Positions 11,969 to 14,705 of a DNA stretch of 14,705 nucleotides are shown here, piece after piece. How positions within the stretch are numbered: position 1 is the stretch's first letter; every line of letters begins with the position of its first letter. Origin of the DNA: an uncultured Selenomonadales bacterium (GTDB lineage: Bacteria; Bacillota; Negativicutes; Selenomonadales; Selenomonadaceae); NCBI GenBank assembly GCA_937915725.1, contig CALGGV010000345.1, forward strand, positions 1 through 14,705. The letters run 5' to 3'. Under the pieces are notes generated by a model. The model made no database searches. It had not been told where the DNA came from and worked only from the letters and a program-made list of their open reading frames with translations. A program made the translations under genes and the position numbers.

Positions 11969-14705
11969 CTAAATTGCCGGCTTAACATTTTTGAAAAGTG
12001 CGCTGTTGTCTTTGATAACATTTTCATTGCCAAAAACGCACAAATTATTTTCCTTCATGCAAGCCTCAACAAGTTCAGCAAGTTTCCTAATATCGCCTTG
12101 ACGCGCATTTAAAATTTCGTCACGGGATTTTTGGCGGTCGTCATAAGTTATCCCTTTCAAGCAAAATTCGGCGGCAAGTTGTCCCTTTATAGAAGGCGTC
12201 AACGGCTTATCAATTTTACTCATTGTGCCAATAATATATTTGTCCATTTCCCTATCTGAAACTTCAAAATGTCTCAAAAATTCTGCCGTACCGTCGAAAA
12301 CGTCGATTGTATTTTTCAAATTTGGGTCGCGGTACGAGCCGAAAAATAAAATTCCACTCCTGCCGAAATTTACAAACGCGCCGTACGCGCCGCCCTGCAC
12401 TCTAATTTTCGTCCAGAAATATTCATAGCGAAGAATTGTTTCAAGAACATTTAACGCGCCTGTATATTCGTAACCTAAGCTGATAAAATTTGCGCCCTTG
12501 CCGACGTATTGCACGCGGCTTTGAGAGTATAAGCCTTCATTTTGTGCAACCAGCGGATAATCATAATCTGCGCGAGGATATTCGTCAACCGGCAAAGATT
12601 TAATAATTTTTTTGAGATAAGGGCGAAATTCTTTGTAAAGTTCATCAGTTGCAGTAACGCTGATAATTAAGCCGTTGCGATTTAAAAGGCGATTGTAAAC
12701 TTCCTCCAATTCGTCAACGAGTTCATCAAATTTTTCGTCGAAATTTGCAATTAAATCTTTCAAAAATTCATTGAACGGTAAAATTGCTGAATCATTGTAC
12801 GCGCCCGCGTTTGAAAAATATGATGCAATGCGCGCAGAAATAATCGCAGGAGCCCTATTTTGAAGATTAAGTTCAATTCCAATTTGTTCTTCTTCGATAA
12901 TTTCGCGCAGGCGTTTTTTATTTGTAAAAGTAGATTCCGTGAAAATTTCCGACAAAATCGCAGTCATATTTTCAATTCTGGAAGATAAACATTTTGCATA
13001 AACTTTAAAGCGCGGGATAAAAGAATTTGGCTCCTCTTTCTTAGAATCGGCGTTAATCGTTGTACCAAATCCGCCAATATTCAAATTGACAAGATTAGCC
13101 AAATCTTCATAGGAATGTTGACGAGTATCAACGCGCCCAATTAATTCATTGAGCAGAAAAGCATAAAAAACTTTTGACTGCGGAATTTTTAAGGCGTCAA
13201 AGTAAAATGTAAGATAAATAATCCCGTGCGTGTCAACATTGCTGAATAAAATCCGCGTGCCGTCAATATCACGATACATAAGCGGCAAATTTTCAGGTTC
13301 CTTTTTAATATCGCTGATTTTGATAATTGGGATTGTTTCCAACGCCTCCGGAGTTTCCGGCGTTTGTTGACGAATTTTTAAATTTTGGGTAGTTTCGATA
13401 ACTTTTTGAATTTCTTCCGGCGTCATTTTAAATTTAATTTCGGCAAGTTTAGCGGCTTGTGCGGCGTCGCGTTCCTTAGCAAGGGTTTTACTCGGCGCAA
13501 GTGTCATTAAAACTTTGTGCGGATTGTCTATAAAATATTTCTGCAAAAGTTTTTCAAAGTAGCCGTTATTTAAGCCGTCTTTGACAGCTTTTAAATCATC
13601 TTCGTAGCGCAAATAAATTGTCGGATCGCCGTCATAAATCCACGAACGCAAGCTGCTTAATCCATAAATTAAACCTTTTGGCATAAATCCAAAATCTGCC
13701 TCGCGCAGTCTAAATTCAAACAGATTTATTGACGCCTGCAACAAAGTTTTATCAATACCCTGTGATACAAGTTTTTTCATTTCTGAAATTACAAGATTTA
13801 AAAATTTTTCGGCGCGGTCTGACTCGGAGCCGTTCAAAGTTATGTTAAACGCCGGTTGCAATAAATCTTCTTCAAGTCCGCTGTCAATATCTTTGCCGAG
13901 TTTTGAATCAATAATTGCTTTTTTAAGCGGCGCGGCGGGCGTTTGAAAAAGTGCGTGATTTAAAATTTCCAGCCCTAACATTGTTGTAGAATCTTTAACA
14001 TTTCCCGTCAAAATATTCAATGAAATAAAAGTTTTTTCGGCGTCATTTTCTTCTTCACCAATGGGATAAAAATCTGTAACACGTTTCATTTCGGTAAAAA
14101 GCGGCTGCGGTTTAATTTCGCTGTCAATTTCGATTTTTTCAAATTTTGAAAGATATTCGCCGTCCAAATATTTCAGCTGCTCGGCAATATCCATATCACC
14201 ATACAAATATATAAAACTGTTGGACGGGTGGTAAAATTTTTTGTGGAAATTTACAAAATCTTCTTGAGTCAAATTTGGAATAAATTCGGGGTCGCCGCCG
14301 CTTTCAAAAGTGTAACAATTATCGGGAAAAAGTTCGTGCATTGCTTTCCTTGCCAAAATATCTTCCGGCGCAGATAACGCGCCCTTCATTTCAGAATAGA
14401 CTACCCCGCTGTAAGTCAACGGAGAATCAGCATTTTCAATTTCGTAATGCCAGCCTTCCTGCATTAAAATTTCAGGCGTCGTCAACATTGCGGGATAAAA
14501 GACGCTGTCCATATATACATCAACCAAATTTTTAAAATCTTTATCGTTACGGCTTGCCACCGGATAGACGGTCATTGAAGGATATGTCATTGCGTTTAAA
14601 AAAGTATTCAACGAGCCTTTGACAAGTTCGACAAACGGTTCTTTCAGCGGGTATTTTCTGGATCCGCAAAGCGTACTGTGCTCGCAGATGTGCGCTACGC
14701 CTGTA
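11969..14705 (-). CDS. M16C family zinc metallopeptidase (PreP/insulinase-like), 5' end cut off
   Basis: The open frame runs off the right edge; 911 residues are visible and family members have about 970. The inverted zinc motif HxxEH is present as HICEH (codons at 14678-14692) close to the edge, followed by STLCGSRKYPLKEP. The third zinc ligand is the Glu of VVYSEMKGA (codon 14390-14392). These are the signatures of presequence-protease-like M16C enzymes, which degrade short peptides inside a clamshell of four related domains. No start codon is within the window: the TTG at 14609-14611 lies inside a conserved stretch (KGSLNTFLNAMTYPS) and is not the start. The gene ends 137 bases before the hydrolase gene on the same strand, with no terminator between them that I can see. 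Confidence 0.93.
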   Translation of the reverse strand, partial: TGVAHICEHSTLCGSRKYPLKEPFVELVKGSLNTFLNAMTYPSMTVYPVASRNDKDFKNLVDVYMDSVFYPAMLTTPEILMQEGWHYEIENADSPLTYSGVVYSEMKGALSAPEDILARKAMHELFPDNCYTFESGGDPEFIPNLTQEDFVNFHKKFYHPSNSFIYLYGDMDIAEQLKYLDGEYLSKFEKIEIDSEIKPQPLFTEMKRVTDFYPIGEEENDAEKTFISLNILTGNVKDSTTMLGLEILNHALFQTPAAPLKKAIIDSKLGKDIDSGLEEDLLQPAFNITLNGSESDRAEKFLNLVISEMKKLVSQGIDKTLLQASINLFEFRLREADFGFMPKGLIYGLSSLRSWIYDGDPTIYLRYEDDLKAVKDGLNNGYFEKLLQKYFIDNPHKVLMTLAPSKTLAKERDAAQAAKLAEIKFKMTPEEIQKVIETTQNLKIRQQTPETPEALETIPIIKISDIKKEPENLPLMYRDIDGTRILFSNVDTHGIIYLTFYFDALKIPQSKVFYAFLLNELIGRVDTRQHSYEDLANLVNLNIGGFGTTINADSKKEEPNSFIPRFKVYAKCLSSRIENMTAILSEIFTESTFTNKKRLREIIEEEQIGIELNLQNRAPAIISARIASYFSNAGAYNDSAILPFNEFLKDLIANFDEKFDELVDELEEVYNRLLNRNGLIISVTATDELYKEFRPYLKKIIKSLPVDEYPRADYDYPLVAQNEGLYSQSRVQYVGKGANFISLGYEYTGALNVLETILRYEYFWTKIRVQGGAYGAFVNFGRSGILFFGSYRDPNLKNTIDVFDGTAEFLRHFEVSDREMDKYIIGTMSKIDKPLTPSIKGQLAAEFCLKGITYDDRQKSRDEILNARQGDIRKLAELVEACMKENNLCVFGNENVIKDNSALFKNVKPAI

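Noticed and set aside
14609..14611. TTG as the start of the M16 peptidase
   Set aside because: The frame continues to the window edge and contains the essential HICEH zinc motif upstream of this codon, so the real start is outside.
11969..14705. M16 peptidase as the leader peptidase of the RiPP cluster
   Set aside because: Pqq-type clusters use M16 enzymes, but this one is PreP-like, lies over 3 kb away on the other strand beyond an unrelated operon, and nothing ties it to the cluster.

Overview
The window is AT-rich bacterial chromosome. Genes are compact, with strong GGAGG-type ribosome binding sites, several TTG starts, intrinsic terminators with U-tracts, and two secreted proteins with classical signal peptides. 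Together with the look of GroEL/GroES and the XRE regulator, this suggests an anaerobic Firmicute, perhaps of the Negativicutes/Selenomonadales type. That placement is inference from general appearance; there is no rRNA here to confirm it. No phage, transposase, tRNA, rRNA or CRISPR was seen.

Layout. (1) 6-483, minus: a BrnT/BrnA-type toxin-antitoxin pair whose antitoxin looks short. (2) 574-2028, minus: a GH32 sucrose-6-phosphate hydrolase with its own terminator, and an upstream gapped palindrome that could be an operator. (3) 2104-2606: a non-coding stretch made mainly of a diverged tandem duplication of about 220 bp, whose second copy carries the likely groES promoter. (4) 2607-4604, plus: groES-groEL, separated by a long hairpin of 7-bp repeats. 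(5) 4714-6068: a lone 4Fe-4S ferredoxin, an XRE regulator on the opposite strand with no convincing start, and an ADP-ribosylglycohydrolase whose 5' end overlaps the regulator. (6) 6126-8639, plus: a compact RiPP-like cluster. It has a 37-residue Cys/Trp/Lys-rich precursor absent from simple ORF lists, an intercistronic hairpin, a radical SAM protein, a PqqD-like recognition protein, and a second radical SAM protein with a full SPASM domain. It ends at a bidirectional terminator. (7) 8704-11831, minus: a likely operon of exported alpha/beta hydrolase, dapA, aqpZ and an exported protein of unknown function. (8) 11969-14705, minus: a large M16C (PreP-like) zinc metallopeptidase whose 5' end runs off the window.

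The most interesting system is the RiPP-like cluster. Its precursor ends in YGPQTCSAKWKGDCCYKE, and it has two radical SAM enzymes plus a leader-binding protein but no protease or exporter in the window. I do not recognise the precursor family. The second theme is non-coding structure: four arrays of degenerate 7-bp repeats at or across gene 3' ends, and a block of about 19 bp (core TTTAAGCCGCCTTCAAAAA) found three times upstream of genes.
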